From: Doryteuthis pealeii
Lineage: Eukaryota; Mollusca; Cephalopoda; Myopsida; Loliginidae
DNA: 64,000 bases
Direction: 5' to 3'
Assembly (NCBI GenBank): GCA_023376005.1
Contig: CM042160.1
Coordinates: 83,011,772-83,075,771 of the forward strand
Notes under the pieces: model-generated
What the model was told of the DNA's origin: nothing
Database searches by the model: none
The model's input: only the letters and a program-made list of their open reading frames with translations
Shown here: positions 1-9,235 of the stretch, piece by piece
Layout of the letters: each line of letters starts with the position of its first letter
Position numbering within the stretch: the first letter of the stretch is position 1
Position numbers and translations under genes: made by a program

Positions 1-31
1 CTTGATACTTTTTTGACACACCTTGTATGCG
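1..31. mobile_element. mTA mariner-like MITE, terminal fragment
   Basis: The window opens inside the palindromic terminal motif shared with the copies near 3324, 9926, 10279, 37118 and 48597 (TTTTTGACACACCTTGTA). Only the end is present. It is followed by a short CA microsatellite. Confidence 0.6.
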
Positions 32-204
32 CACACACACACACATACATAAACAAAGAAATAAATAAACAAAAACAAAGAAATACTTGTATCAGAATTT
101 TTAATGCTTTTTCAATGTGAACAATAAACAATTGAAAAAAAGAAAAAAAAATATTTTAATACATTTTTAATATCAAAACTGATAATTCCAATAAAACCTT
201 ACTT

Positions 205-490
205 CAGAGTTTTTCAACCTTTTTCATCTCACGGCACGGTGAGGAGCTGGGCAATAAATTGATTGAGGTGCACCATCAGTATATAAACATATAATTATTT
301 TATCATTTAAATTTTAAAAGAAAAGGAATAGTGAAAATGTGCTACAAGTGTAGCATAATTAAAACAAAAAATGTTAAAGTAATAGAATAAAAATAAAGTG
401 GAGGATCAACTGTCCTCAACACTCACGGCACACCCACGGAAACTTCACGGTACACTAGTTTGCTGCAGCACACCGGTTGAAAAACTCTGC
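205..490. mobile_element. hAT-type non-autonomous element with 8-bp target duplication
   Basis: The two ends are inverted copies of CAGAGTTTTTCAACC. The element is flanked by 8-bp direct repeats CCTTACTT (197-204) and CCTTACAT (491-498), seven of eight identical. Subterminal blocks rich in CACGGCAC face each other, as in many hAT MITEs. There is no transposase reading frame, so it must have moved with enzyme supplied elsewhere. The 8-bp duplication is the family hallmark; hAT assignment is inferred from it and the TIR style. Confidence 0.8.
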
Positions 491-498
491 CTTACATT

Positions 499-1290
499 AA
501 TCTCTTGTAATTTTAAGTTTAATCAACAAAAAAGAAAGAAAGAAAAAAAAGAAATCTTCTGTCGATATATTTTTGTACAACCATAAAAATCCACTGAACA
601 CAGAAAAATTAAATGTGTATCAGCCAATCAAAATAATTCAATGTCATATGGATTAAAAAAACAAAAAAAAAACAAGATAAGGTTAAGGTTAAATATAATT
701 AAAGTCAGACAAAATTTGGGATTTGTTTAATGCGAGATGATTAACAGAACTAAAAATAAAATTATATTTTTGTAAACATATCACTTGATGTGAAGTAAGT
801 TTTTTTTGTTTTTTTTTTAATCAAATGAACTGGGTTGAATATAATGGAATTATTTTTTTTTTTTTGTTTAAATCCTAAGATAAAACTTTGAATTAATCTT
901 AAACATTTTTTAAAAATATGTCTTATCTTCAAAATCTGTTTAATTTTTTTTTTCTTTTTTTTTTTCTTAATCCACTTCATAGTGTTTGATTTATTTCATA
1001 AAAAAGCCACAACCATAGATTTCATAGATGAATTTCTTTTTATCATCTGCTTGAAAACACAGACAAGAAATGTTGGTATCTTTTGGATGGATTAATCGAT
1101 ACATCAGCATTTAGGAATTTAAAAAAAAGAAGAAAAATGGAAGATAAAAAATGTCTTTTTTCTTTTTTGGTAAAAAAAATGGAAAAGATTGTCATTTTAC
1201 CCAGAATAAATGTGAAAATAAATAGTAGGAAAAAAATGGACGACATTTTGAAAGTTTTGTTTTGTCAATATTTATGAGAATTGATATGAA
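499..1290. other. AT-rich spacer, no gene seen
   Basis: A-rich and T-rich homopolymer runs with no codon-like structure, no recognisable TE terminus and only short lysine/phenylalanine-rich frames caused by the homopolymers. Confidence 0.7.
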
Positions 1291-1919
1291 TAATTTTGAT
1301 ATTTTAGACTGTTGTCCTCATCTTTATTGTGATATCTATAAACACAATATTTAGGTCAGTGTAACTTCGAGTCTTGTTTAGGTGTTTTTTTAATACCTTA
1401 CAGTGATGCTGATAGCTTTTTAATTTAGCGCGTCCTGGGATGCATGTATTTGATTTGAATGAGTCCCTGGGAAATTTTATGGGTCCCAACTAAAGTTTCT
1501 TAATAAATTAGAGTTTTTGTTTATGAACAACTAAAACTGTCTAACCCCTACTTTGTACCCCATACAGTGTAATTTATTTCCAAGAAAATATTGAAATGTA
1601 TTTACAGTTAGCTGGAAATGGTGGGGGAAGAAAAAAAACACTGGGATACATGGATACGATTTTTCTGCTTCTTTTTAGATTTTTATGCGACAGTGACGCA
1701 GGACGCATACCTATCAGCATCTCTGCATTAAAATAAGTCATCATCAGATGATAACCTTGATTCAAATGTGGTTTCAGAGCTAAAATAGTGTTACTAGTAG
1801 TTCAATTCTTATTTCTTCTATATCAAATCATATTTCTGTCAATACGTCTAATGGGATAGATGCTGTTTGGAAACCCTTCAACTATTCATACCATAATAAA
1901 GTCCAAAATATCAAAATTA
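1291..1919 (+). mobile_element. M1 TIR element, complete copy
   Basis: Starts with TAATTTTGATATTTTAGACT and ends with the inverted counterpart at 1896-1919. The first 80 bases recur at 8517, 15935 and 16167, and the interior recurs in reverse at 20175-20465. No coding capacity was seen. It looks like a non-autonomous DNA transposon whose longer relatives are absent from the window. Confidence 0.65.
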
Positions 1920-2155
1920 TTAATTTTCAAAAGTTTTTTTTAAAGACTTTTCAAATATTTTTTTAATATTTTGTGTACATGTATGTATGGGTGTATTCTT
2001 TTGTTTAAAAAAACAAAAAAACATTAAAATTTTTGAATGTTTTGTTTTTTTCTTGAATTTTAATTCAGCTGTTAGATTGAATTTAGAATATGAATAAAAG
2101 ATCTTTATCACCAATAATTTACTAAAAAAAACATTGTTTCTTCAAGGTCCATTAT

Positions 2156-2385
2156 ATATATATATATTTTTCAAGTCACGCACAGGGCGGCCTTCCTATC
2201 TATAGCTCTGCTGATGAGGCCTAATAGGCCGAAATGTACATACAGAGATTGATTTTTCTCGATTTGTTTAGCCATACATTTAAATAGGCATTCCCGCCTA
2301 ATTCATTATTAATTAATTAATTTTCAAAATTAGGTACGACTCCAATTAAGCACATATTCTCCCAAAAATATATATATAAGTAAAG
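2156..2385 (+). mobile_element. Ribozyme-bearing repeat, plus copy
   Basis: About 230 bases shared, in reverse orientation, with 2600-2930, 5165-5430 and 49130-49300. Reading along the plus strand it carries a hammerhead motif, a T-rich linker, then a conserved block ending near ATTCTCCCAAAAA. It is bounded by TA microsatellites at both sides. It resembles the small hammerhead-bearing retroelements (retrozymes, Penelope-like termini) known from invertebrates, but no reverse transcriptase is present. Confidence 0.6.
2206..2247 (+). ncRNA. Hammerhead ribozyme motif, type I, intact core
   Basis: All catalytic-core positions of a type I hammerhead are present. Stem I is CTCTG (2206-2210) with CAGAG (2243-2247). 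The core CTGATGA is at 2211-2217. Stem II is GGCC (2218-2221) with GGCC (2227-2230) around a TAATA loop. GAAA is at 2231-2234. Stem III is only two pairs (A-U, U-A) closed by a GTAC loop. The cleavage triplet ATA ends at 2242, which is the predicted scissile site. Such minimal stem III is known from hammerheads in Penelope-like elements and animal retrozymes, where two copies may need to pair for efficient cleavage. Activity is inferred. Confidence 0.75.
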
Positions 2386-2599
2386 AAATAACAAAAGACT
2401 TAGAGATTTAGCATTATAGTCTATTTCAGGGAGCTGAAATAGACTTCTTTACTTATATATTTGCTCCGTGACTCTAACATTAAGAGCACACATTGAGCTC
2501 TCAAACTGCGCCAGGTTTTTTTAAATAAAACTCTGGTGTGTCGTAAGGAAGATTTCTTCTCTGGACTTTTGGATTATATATATATATATATATATATAC
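2386..2599. other. Spacer with short inverted segment
   Basis: A near-palindrome around 2415-2455 (AGTCTATTTCAG facing CTGAAATAGACT) with arms reading AGTAAAGAA / TTCTTTACT, followed by unique sequence and a TA microsatellite (2576-2598). No gene seen. Confidence 0.5.
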
Positions 2600-2930
2600 T
2601 GCCTGGATGACAGGCAGGGTTAGGGCTAACCATTACACTAGCTGGTTTTCCCAGATTTTTCGTTTGTTTTGAACTCAGTTATACTCCATTTTTTGGTGAC
2701 TTGCTATACGACAGTATGAAAGTAAACAAACAAACAATGTGTTTGATATGGCCGTAGCCGACAATTTTTGGGAGAATATGTGCTTAATTGAAGTCATACC
2801 TAATTTTGAAAATTAATAAGTTGATAATTAATGAATTAGGCGGGGATATCTGTTCAAATGTAAGACTAAACAAATCAAGAAAAGTCAATCTCTGTATGTA
2901 CATTTCGGCCTATTATGCCTCATATACACA
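2600..2930 (-). mobile_element. Ribozyme-bearing repeat, longer minus copy
   Basis: Minus-strand copy of the repeat at 2156-2385, extended at its far end by about 150 bases ending in a tRNA-like stretch (plus 2600-2645; its complement contains TAGTGTAATGGTTAGC, an A-box-like string, and TGCCTGTCATCCAGGC, like an anticodon arm). Its ribozyme portion (2883-2925) lacks the CTGA of the core, which is replaced by TA-rich sequence, so it cannot fold as a hammerhead. Confidence 0.6.
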
Positions 2931-3282
2931 CACACACACTTATACACACACACTATCATACTGTTATATATGAAAGTATATCGTTGTCAGTTTCTTAAGA
3001 CCTGAATTGTATATCAAACTATCATAACAAAAGAAAAAACAAAGGATTATCTTCTCTTTAGAGAAAAAGTTAATTTTATTTTAAATTTCCTTATCAATTC
3101 AATTTTATTTATAAACATTTTCTTCCAATTTTCTCTCTCTCCTTCGAGAGATGACATGTCTATAAGCACAAAATGTCATAATATTTAGACTTTTTAAAAT
3201 TGACCGATTAACTCGGAAAACTAGTTAGTTGGGGCACTCATAAGTCAATGTACTACTATATAAGTAGGAATACACCCACACA

Positions 3283-3323
<41 letters not shown>

Positions 3324-3326
<3 letters not shown>

Positions 3327-3530
3327 AGTTGTGTCAAAAAAGTATCAAATTTTTTGTACTTTTTGACACACCTTGTATCCTGAAAAAAATCCAAAAAACA
3401 TTCCATTCATTCTTCATTTCTATCTTGGTAAACATAGCTTTAAACTTGGTACTTTTGACACACCTTGTATTCTGAAAAAAAATTAATGAATGGAACGTTA
3501 TTTTTTTTCATAATACTAGGTTTGTTAAAA
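3324..3530. mobile_element. mTA mariner-like palindromic MITE
   Basis: Begins ACAAGTTGTGTCAAAAAAG, has an inner inverted copy ending TTTTTGACACACCTTGTA, a spacer of about 90 bases, and another outward-facing copy of the end motif. Both outer sides are TA microsatellites, fitting mariner-type insertion at TA. No transposase frame. Confidence 0.65.
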
Positions 3531-3531
3531 A

Positions 3532-3569
<38 letters not shown>

Positions 3570-3815
3570 CAAAGTCGTCAGGGAGTGCTAAAGTCAGTAT
3601 CAGCCAATCATCAAGGGAGTCTATCCTCTTTTCTCTAGCGCTAGACCAGAGAGATTATTTTTGCATCAGAGGTGGAGTGCCACCTACCATCAGCTCCTTA
3701 CTTTACAGCATAGATCCCTGTGCTACTCATAAGCTGAGTTGGTGAAGGCCGGTATTGAAATAGGAAACTTGTGGTTTCTAGCAGAATGCTCTACCGACTG
3801 AGCTAACCCGGCTCT
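3570..3815 (-). mobile_element. SINE-A (tRNA-derived), near full length
   Basis: Read on the minus strand it starts with a tRNA-like head, including TTAGCTCAGTCGGTAGAGCA (an A box) and a B-box-like GTTTCAATACC, followed by a unique body and a tail ending in TTTGCTATA. The intact A box and decayed B box suggest an old pol III-transcribed retroposon. It is not a functional tRNA gene because the anticodon and acceptor arms do not close. Confidence 0.85.
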
Positions 3816-3912
3816 TAAAAGTAATATATATATATATATATGAGTATAGATAAAAGGATATGAAAACAACACAATATGCTGTTAAAGTGAAAATATTTTA
3901 TATCATATTCAT

Positions 3913-3961
3913 AGCTAATATTGAACAATATTTCGATTTTATAAAAATCATCTTCAGAGCT
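3913..3961 (-). ncRNA. Hammerhead-like motif (one extra base before stem II)
   Basis: On the minus strand: stem I AGCT (3958-3961) with AGCT (3913-3916); core CTGAAGA (3951-3957); an additional T; stem II GATTTT with AAAATC; GAAA (3931-3934); stem III TATT with AATA; then TT at the cleavage position. Everything fits a type I hammerhead except the unpaired T between the core and stem II, which could weaken or abolish activity. Confidence 0.4.
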
Positions 3962-4149
3962 TGTTTTTTACTAAAGACTCATCGAGAGAGGGTTAAAATA
4001 AGATATACATGACTGTCATTGACCGAGAAACGCGTGGCGGATGTGCTTATATTTGAAACTACTGCATAACTTTTTTGCAACATCAATGTTTTCGTTTTGA
4101 ATTCATATTATTTTTGTCTCCTCTCTCGATGAGTCTGGAGTAAAAAACA

Positions 4150-4198
4150 AGCTCTGAAGATGATTTTTATAAAATCAAAATATTGTTCAATATCAGCT
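4150..4198 (+). ncRNA. Hammerhead-like motif, mutated GAAA
   Basis: Mirror copy of the motif at 3913-3961 with the same core CTGAAGA (4154-4160), extra T, stem II and stem III, and stem I AGCT (4150-4153 with 4195-4198). The GAAA element has become AAAA, which removes an invariant G, so this copy is expected to be inactive. Confidence 0.35.
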
Positions 4199-4299
4199 AT
4201 GAATATGATATAGAATGTTTTCACTTTAACAGCATATTGTGTTGTTTTTATATCCTTTTATCTATACTCATACCGTTGGATTAATTTCCTTCTCTTAAC

Positions 4300-4381
<82 letters not shown>

Positions 4382-4383
4382 AA

Positions 4384-4952
4384 TTGAAAAGCAACTCCCT
4401 CTTATCTTAGGAAAATATCAGGATCAACCCAAGATAACAGCATGGTGTGGAATGACTTCAAATAGAATTGTGGATCCTTTTATCCTTCACAAAAACCATA
4501 AATGCCAAAAGGTATCTTATGATGCTGCAAGATGAAATCTGACCAGTTGTCAATACTTGGGAGAATATTGAAGACTTGATTTTTAAGCAAGATAGTAGTC
4601 CTCCACATTTTGCTATTGTTGTTTGTAAATGGCTGAATCACCATTTTCTTGGAAGAGGGATGGGTAGACATGGCCCATGTGTGTTTGTATGATGTTCAGG
4701 GTGATTGAAAAGTAACTCCCATGCTGCAAGATGAAATCTGACCAGTTGTCAATCCTTGGGAGAATATTGAAGACTTGATCTTTATGTAAGATAGTAGTCC
4801 TCCTCCACATTTTGGTATTGTTGTTTGTAAATGGCTGAATCACCAATAAAACTTCATTTGTTCTTCTCATATTCCTTTTTTGCAAAAATAATAATTCAGA
4901 AATGAATTATAAGATTTTTAAAATAGGGAATTACTTTACAATCACCCTGTAT
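4384..4952. mobile_element. Decayed mariner-like element with internal duplication
   Basis: The right end reads ACAATCACCCTGTA. An internal copy of the matching end (CAGGGTGATTGAAAAGTAAC) sits at 4698 and a weaker one at 4384. A segment of about 140 bases (4510-4650) is repeated at 4720-4850 with few differences. Short frames survive but no complete transposase. A TA microsatellite of about 80 bases precedes it. Confidence 0.5.
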
Positions 4953-4973
4953 ATCTATATCTATCTATCTATC

Positions 4974-4974
<1 letters not shown>

Positions 4975-5012
<38 letters not shown>

Positions 5013-5060
5013 TAGATCACAAATACATATACATATATATATATACATATATATATATAC

Positions 5061-5109
<49 letters not shown>

Positions 5110-5168
5110 CATATATATATAGATAGATCACAAATACATATACATATATATATATATACATATATATA
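4975..5168. repeat. TA/ACATATA microsatellite with GATA stretches
   Basis: Almost pure TA interrupted by ACATATA and GATAGATCACAAATACATATAC, the latter present twice (5010 and 5121). The apparent 61-residue frame is an artefact of the repeat. Confidence 0.9.
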
Positions 5169-5430
5169 TGCTGGCCCTCCCAGATTGTTCGTTTGTTTTG
5201 AACTTTATATTTTGAACGTTATATTCCACTTTTTGTGACTTCTACACGACATTATGAGAAGTAAACAATCAAATTTTGAAAATTAATTAATTGATAATTA
5301 ATGAATTAGGCGGGCATACCTGTTCAAATGTAAGGCTAAACAAATCGAGAAAAAGTCAATCCCTGTATGTACATTTCAGCCCATTAGGCCTCATCAGCAG
5401 AGCTACATGTAATGGTTAGAGTCCTCACAT
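5165..5430 (-). mobile_element. Ribozyme-bearing repeat, minus copy
   Basis: Third copy of the repeat at 2156-2385, in minus orientation, with an intact hammerhead at its upstream end. Next to the ribozyme the plus strand reads ATGTAATGGTTAGAGTCC, an A-box-like string that suggests linkage with a tRNA-derived segment. Confidence 0.6.
5361..5402 (-). ncRNA. Hammerhead ribozyme motif, type I, intact core (second copy)
   Basis: On the minus strand: stem I CTCTG (5398-5402) with CAGGG (5361-5365); CTGATGA core (5391-5397); stem II GGCC with GGCT around a TAATG loop; GAAA (5374-5377); two-pair stem III with GTAC loop (5369-5372); ATA cleavage triplet. Compared with 2206-2247 the changes in stems I and II turn Watson-Crick pairs into G-U pairs, so pairing is kept while the core is unchanged. 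Confidence 0.72.
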
Positions 5431-5444
5431 ATATATATATATAT

Positions 5445-5478
<34 letters not shown>

Positions 5479-5480
5479 CC

Positions 5481-5836
5481 AATGACAAAATTATTTGTAC
5501 ACCCATGCACCATGTGATATTCTTTGCTGGAATTATCACAAATATTCTTCTGAAAAAAATAGTCTAGAAGGTTTTACCGATAAAATGATTATGAAAATTA
5601 TTCATACTTACATGAATGAATAAATTTCAAATGATATTTTCTACTGTACGAATAATTTTGTCTTTTCCAATTTTGCATAATTCGCCTGTGAAATTTGATC
5701 TGTTGTTTTGAAAATTGAGTTTTATATTCCTTTATTTGTGCTTATTAACATATTAAAAAATGTTATCTTTAGATTTTGAGAAATGATAGAAATAGAAATA
5801 TTAAAAATTGATGGGTGTATGAATAATTTCATTGTT
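5481..5836. mobile_element. Tc1-like non-autonomous TIR element
   Basis: The left end AATGACAAAATTATTTGTAC and following CACCCA are matched in reverse at 5808-5836. A second inverted copy of the first 18 bases lies inside at 5645-5662. No transposase is encoded. It is preceded by a TA microsatellite, the expected Tc1 target. Confidence 0.55.
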
Positions 5837-6248
5837 GTTAGGGAGAGTTATCTCCCCCTAACGATTCAAACCAGATACTCTCTAAAAAAGGAGGGAGACA
5901 AAAATACGAACACTCAGGCAGATGAGGACTGGCCCCCATACGTGAACACACGTATGATACACATAGCTGAACTGTATCCAAAACCATCCACTGTATTTCC
6001 CTGTCAGTAAGAATAAATAAAACAAATATTGTTATATGTTAAACATATTCAGTTTTTATTATCAATTTTGTATATCCTACATCTCGGGATATAACAATTG
6101 TTGACTGTATATATATATATATATATATATATAGAGTGGACTATGATAAGTTTTTATCCACCCTTGATTACAGCAATTTTGTCTTGTGTAATAAAAACTG
6201 GAAGGAATTGTAAGGAATCAAGTCACTGTGTATTCCAAATTCCTAACA

Positions 6249-6712
6249 TTTATTAATAATGGAGATTGTCTGTATTTCTGTCTGTAACAAAAACTACGTC
6301 ATAGCTCTATGTCACAATATTCTTACGCTATATACACCCAAAATTTGAGCAAGCAATTTTTTTTAAATTTTTTACTCTCGTCCTTTTTTATTTTTTTTTA
6401 CTGTAACAAGAAGTTAACAAAAAAAGTTTACAAATAAATAAATACCTACGATTTTGTGTAAAATTGATGTGGAAAATATTCAAAATAATTGTTTGATTAT
6501 TACATGCACGCAACATTTTATTTGAGAGGGACGGGGCTCAGTTTTCATTTCAAATTGTTTTATTTTTTTTATTACTCCTTTGATAAATATGAGGATTTGT
6601 CTTACTTATGATACAAACCCTCTGACATTGAATTTTTAACTCCCCCACCCCTCAGGCAATGTCTTTCAAAAATTAATTTTTATGACACCCGGAGGGTGTT
6701 TTCTGTTGCTAG
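6249..6712 (+). mobile_element. Helitron-1, non-autonomous
   Basis: Begins at TTTATTAATAATGGAGATTG (TC start decayed to TT) after an A, and ends TTCTGTTGCTAG before a T, as expected for insertion between A and T. A six-pair hairpin, ACACCC with GGGTGT, lies 11 bases before the CTAG end. There is no terminal inverted repeat, target duplication or Rep/helicase frame. Confidence 0.8.
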
Positions 6713-6773
6713 TGAATCTAATCGAGCACATTTGGGAGCATCTTGACCAAAAATTTTGAGAGCATTATGTTTA

Positions 6774-6940
6774 GTTTGTGGCAGCAAGCTCTCCGTAGCG
6801 TACTGTTCATGTATGAAGCCACCCTGGCGCAACATCATGAAGCCCAGAAGTCCAGAAGAAAGCGGCGGCAACAAAGCCCCGGCACATCAACATCTTCAGG
6901 GACAGCCTTCATATGCGACATCTGTGGTCGAGGATGTTTT
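6774..6940 (+). pseudogene. LINE ORF2 C-terminal zinc-finger fragment
   Basis: A reading frame of about 50 codons ends in a Cys-x-x-Cys motif inside FICDICGRGC, the style of the C-terminal zinc knuckle of some LINE ORF2 proteins. It is cut at both sides; downstream it runs into simple AAAGAAAGG sequence. It interrupts the Tc1 transposase relic and is flanked by about 48-bp direct repeats. Confidence 0.45.
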
Positions 6941-7040
6941 TTTTATAAAAAAAGAAAGGGAAGAAAAAGGACATGCTACATAGAAAAATATAAGAAAGAA
7001 AGAGATAAAGAGAGTATGGGAAAGATAGAGAGAGGGGGTA

Positions 7041-7235
7041 AATCTAAAAGAGCACGTTTGGGAGCACCTTGACCAAAAACTTTGAGAGCGTGCGACCAAA
7101 TTCACGTCAATGGCAACCCTTACAAAAACATTGCTAATGGAATGGCAAAACATGGATCAGACAATTGTTGATAATTTGATCAAATCCATGAAAAATTGAC
7201 TACAAACAGTGAGACTATCAAATGGAGGACCTACT
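7041..7235 (+). pseudogene. Tc1-family transposase, C-terminal relic
   Basis: One frame reads the characteristic Tc1 C-terminus, with EHVWEHLDQKL followed by TLLMEWQNMDQTIVDNLI and, after a stop, RLSNGGPTQY. Two in-frame stops and the missing N-terminal two thirds show it is dead. The element end GGCCACTGTATA follows at about 7321-7332. The same coding start (HIWEHLDQKF) is repeated at 6723-6763. Confidence 0.7.
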
Positions 7236-7332
7236 CAATACTATTTCCAAATATTGTTTATTTATGTTGTGTTGGTATGACATAATTAAACTTTGAAATT
7301 GGATGGAGTTTATTTCTCCTGGCCACTGTATA

Positions 7333-8088
7333 CTAGGGTAGGTTGATTTTTTCTTTTTTTTTAAAAAATATCAAATTCTCTCAAAAAGTGAAAGTTGTAT
7401 ATCTATATAATGAATACTGATACCAAAAATTAGATCTTTTACTTGCACCATTATTTGAGGAAATAGCATCAAAGATCGTCAGTTAAAATGCACTAAAAAT
7501 CCTTGTTTTCGCAACATTTGGCCCAGAAATTGGTTAGAAAATTTAGCAATTTCAATACTTAAAACAGAAAATGCTGTCATTTTATTTTACTAAGATGAAA
7601 TGAATAAGATATTATAACTAGAATTCAAATTGAAAATATCCCCTCCGTCATCATCGACACCTCTGATCTGCTGCTTTTTTTCCTTATTAACTCTTAATAT
7701 CCTGTTGAGAATTTTCAAGTCCAGAGTCCCATTCCTATAAGGATTTCTCAAAAAATGACTAAAAATGGCCTTTTCATTTAAAGTTACCTGTTATTTCCCG
7801 TAAAAAGACTGGTAAATATTTTAAATATTACATTTAAACAAAGGCTATCGTTTAGGGTGGATTAGGAAAACAAATGTGGGACTTCCGGCTGGGTGGACTG
7901 AGGTGGTATAGGAAGTTAAGAGTTAATCAAGCTATAATAGGGATAACAGTTTAAAAGATTGAAATTTATTTCCTCAAACGAAGGTAAATTTTTGAAAGAA
8001 AAATATTTTGTGTGGTAATTCTTTATGTTAATTTACAACTTTTGCCACATGGGAGACGTTACAGTTCCAAAATCGACCTACCCTACCG
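7333..8088. mobile_element. TIR element with TAGGGTAGGTYGATTTT ends
   Basis: Left end CTAGGGTAGGTTGATTTT and right end AATCGACCTACCCTACCG are inverted copies, next to TA dinucleotides. The interior is non-coding and hosts a complete piggyBac-type MITE (7691-7922). Family is uncertain; a Tc1/mariner or pogo-type MITE is likely from the TA flanks. Confidence 0.6.
7691..7922 (-). mobile_element. piggyBac-type MITE between TTAA sites
   Basis: Bounded by TTAA on both sides (7687-7690 and 7923-7926), with inverted ends CTCTTAATATCCT and GGAAGTTAAGAG. It is the reverse-oriented sister of 33347-33579 (232 versus 233 bases). TTAA duplication is the hallmark of piggyBac-type transposition. It sits inside the TIR element 7333-8088, so it inserted later. 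Confidence 0.75.
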
Positions 8089-8516
8089 TACTCCTCCTGA
8101 GATGCAGTCAAGTGTTCTAAACATGGAAAATTAGTGCTGCATGATATTCCCACCCCATTTGACACTGTGCTGAATTCAGCTAAATTTCATCAATATATCT
8201 CTAAATAGCATTTAGAGATATATATAGTCTAACAAACTAAATACAAATAAAAAAAAAGATTAAACTTGTCTTAATCTCATACACAGCCCACTAATATATA
8301 TATATAACCCCACATCTCACATAAGCAGGCAGAATTCTAACTGTCTGATTTGTTTTACAGTCAATTTATGGCTGTTTCGATAAATGTTAGAACTCTACAA
8401 AAATACACAAACTGCTTGTTTTTTTTCTTATGAAATATAATAATAAAAGTTTGTAAACAAACAAAATACAGTTATTTAAAACTTTTTTTTATTAAAAATT
8501 AAATTAAATTTTTTTT
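8089..8516. other. AT-rich spacer, no gene seen
   Basis: Contains a short near-palindrome (AAATAGCATTTAGAGATATATATAG region near 8200-8225) and homopolymer tracts. No TE termini or coding frames were recognised. Confidence 0.6.
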
Positions 8517-8770
8517 TTGATATTTTGGATTGTTGTCCTCATATTTATTGTGTATAAACACAGTGTTCAGACCACTGTAACCTTGGGCTCTGTTTTAGGT
8601 GCTTTTTTAAAAATTCCCTTAAAATAATTCATCTTCTGACGATTCCCCATGAATTCAAATATGGAGCTGAAATCTTTTAATTTTTTCTATATCAATTTGA
8701 TTGCATTTCTGTCATGTGTGGTGACATTTATACTGCTTGAATCCCCTTTGAACTAGTAGTAAGGACTTCA
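8517..8770 (+). mobile_element. M1 element, right end missing
   Basis: Starts TTGATATTTTGGATTGTTGT and follows the M1 interior, including the segment shared with 1800-1870 and 16310-16430. The right inverted end is not present. Confidence 0.5.
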
Positions 8771-8961
8771 TTTCAACTGTTTCAATTGAAAATAATGAAA
8801 AGATGTAAATAAGGAAAGAAAGAAAAACAAAAGTGGGAGAGAGTTAAATCAAGATTATTATACTTTTCACATATTGAACTATTTTGCAATAGCTCTTAAG
8901 TAAACATATCAAACATGATAATTAAATTATCATACTGTTGTATATCCATAGGTCCTGCTAG
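8771..8961 (+). mobile_element. Helitron-2, 3' portion
   Basis: Shares its sequence with 51595-51777, ending GGTCCTGCTAG followed by T. The hairpin before the end is weaker than in the 51.7-kb copy. The 5' part is absent or rearranged. Confidence 0.5.
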
Positions 8962-9065
8962 TAATGATAATTCTTAGTAAACAATTATACCTTCACTTAA
9001 TCATTCTTAATACAAATAATTTGCACAGTTATATGATCTCAAGTATTCATAATCCAATACTCTTA

Positions 9066-9235
9066 TCTATATATTAATATGCTTGTTCCTTAATCTTCTG
9101 ACTGTTATCATCTTGCAACACTTGCTGGTTAAAAATGAGACCGTCCAAATCCTCCAAGATGAAATGTTAATCCTGATTATCTGGTGTCGCTTATACGCCA
9201 AATTTTAATTTCTTATAAGTGTTGTCAATTAACCA
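9066..9235 (+). mobile_element. Helitron-2, 5' portion
   Basis: Begins TCTATATATTAATATGCTTG after an A and matches the start of the 51291-51777 copy for about 165 bases. The 3' end is missing. Around it, the motif GCACAGTTATATGATCTCAAG is present twice (9026 and 9257), a small local duplication. Confidence 0.5.

Larger units (their letters stand above)
3840..4271. mobile_element. Long inverted-repeat element with hammerhead-like motifs
   Basis: Two arms of about 154 bases (3840-3993 and 4117-4271) are near-perfect inverted copies around a 123-base loop. Each arm carries one hammerhead-like motif pointing outward. The ends lie next to TA-rich sequence. The layout resembles inverted termini of Penelope-like elements, or a foldback MITE; no coding sequence is present to decide. 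Confidence 0.65.

Noticed and set aside
3780..3812. Possible functional tRNA gene (GCTCAGTCGGTAGAGC on the minus strand)
   Set aside because: No closed acceptor stem, poor B box, and the same head is attached to a constant SINE body in a dozen copies.
6743..7072. 109-codon plus-strand reading frame
   Set aside because: It joins a LINE fragment to AAAGAAAGG simple sequence and has no coherent protein character beyond the LINE part.
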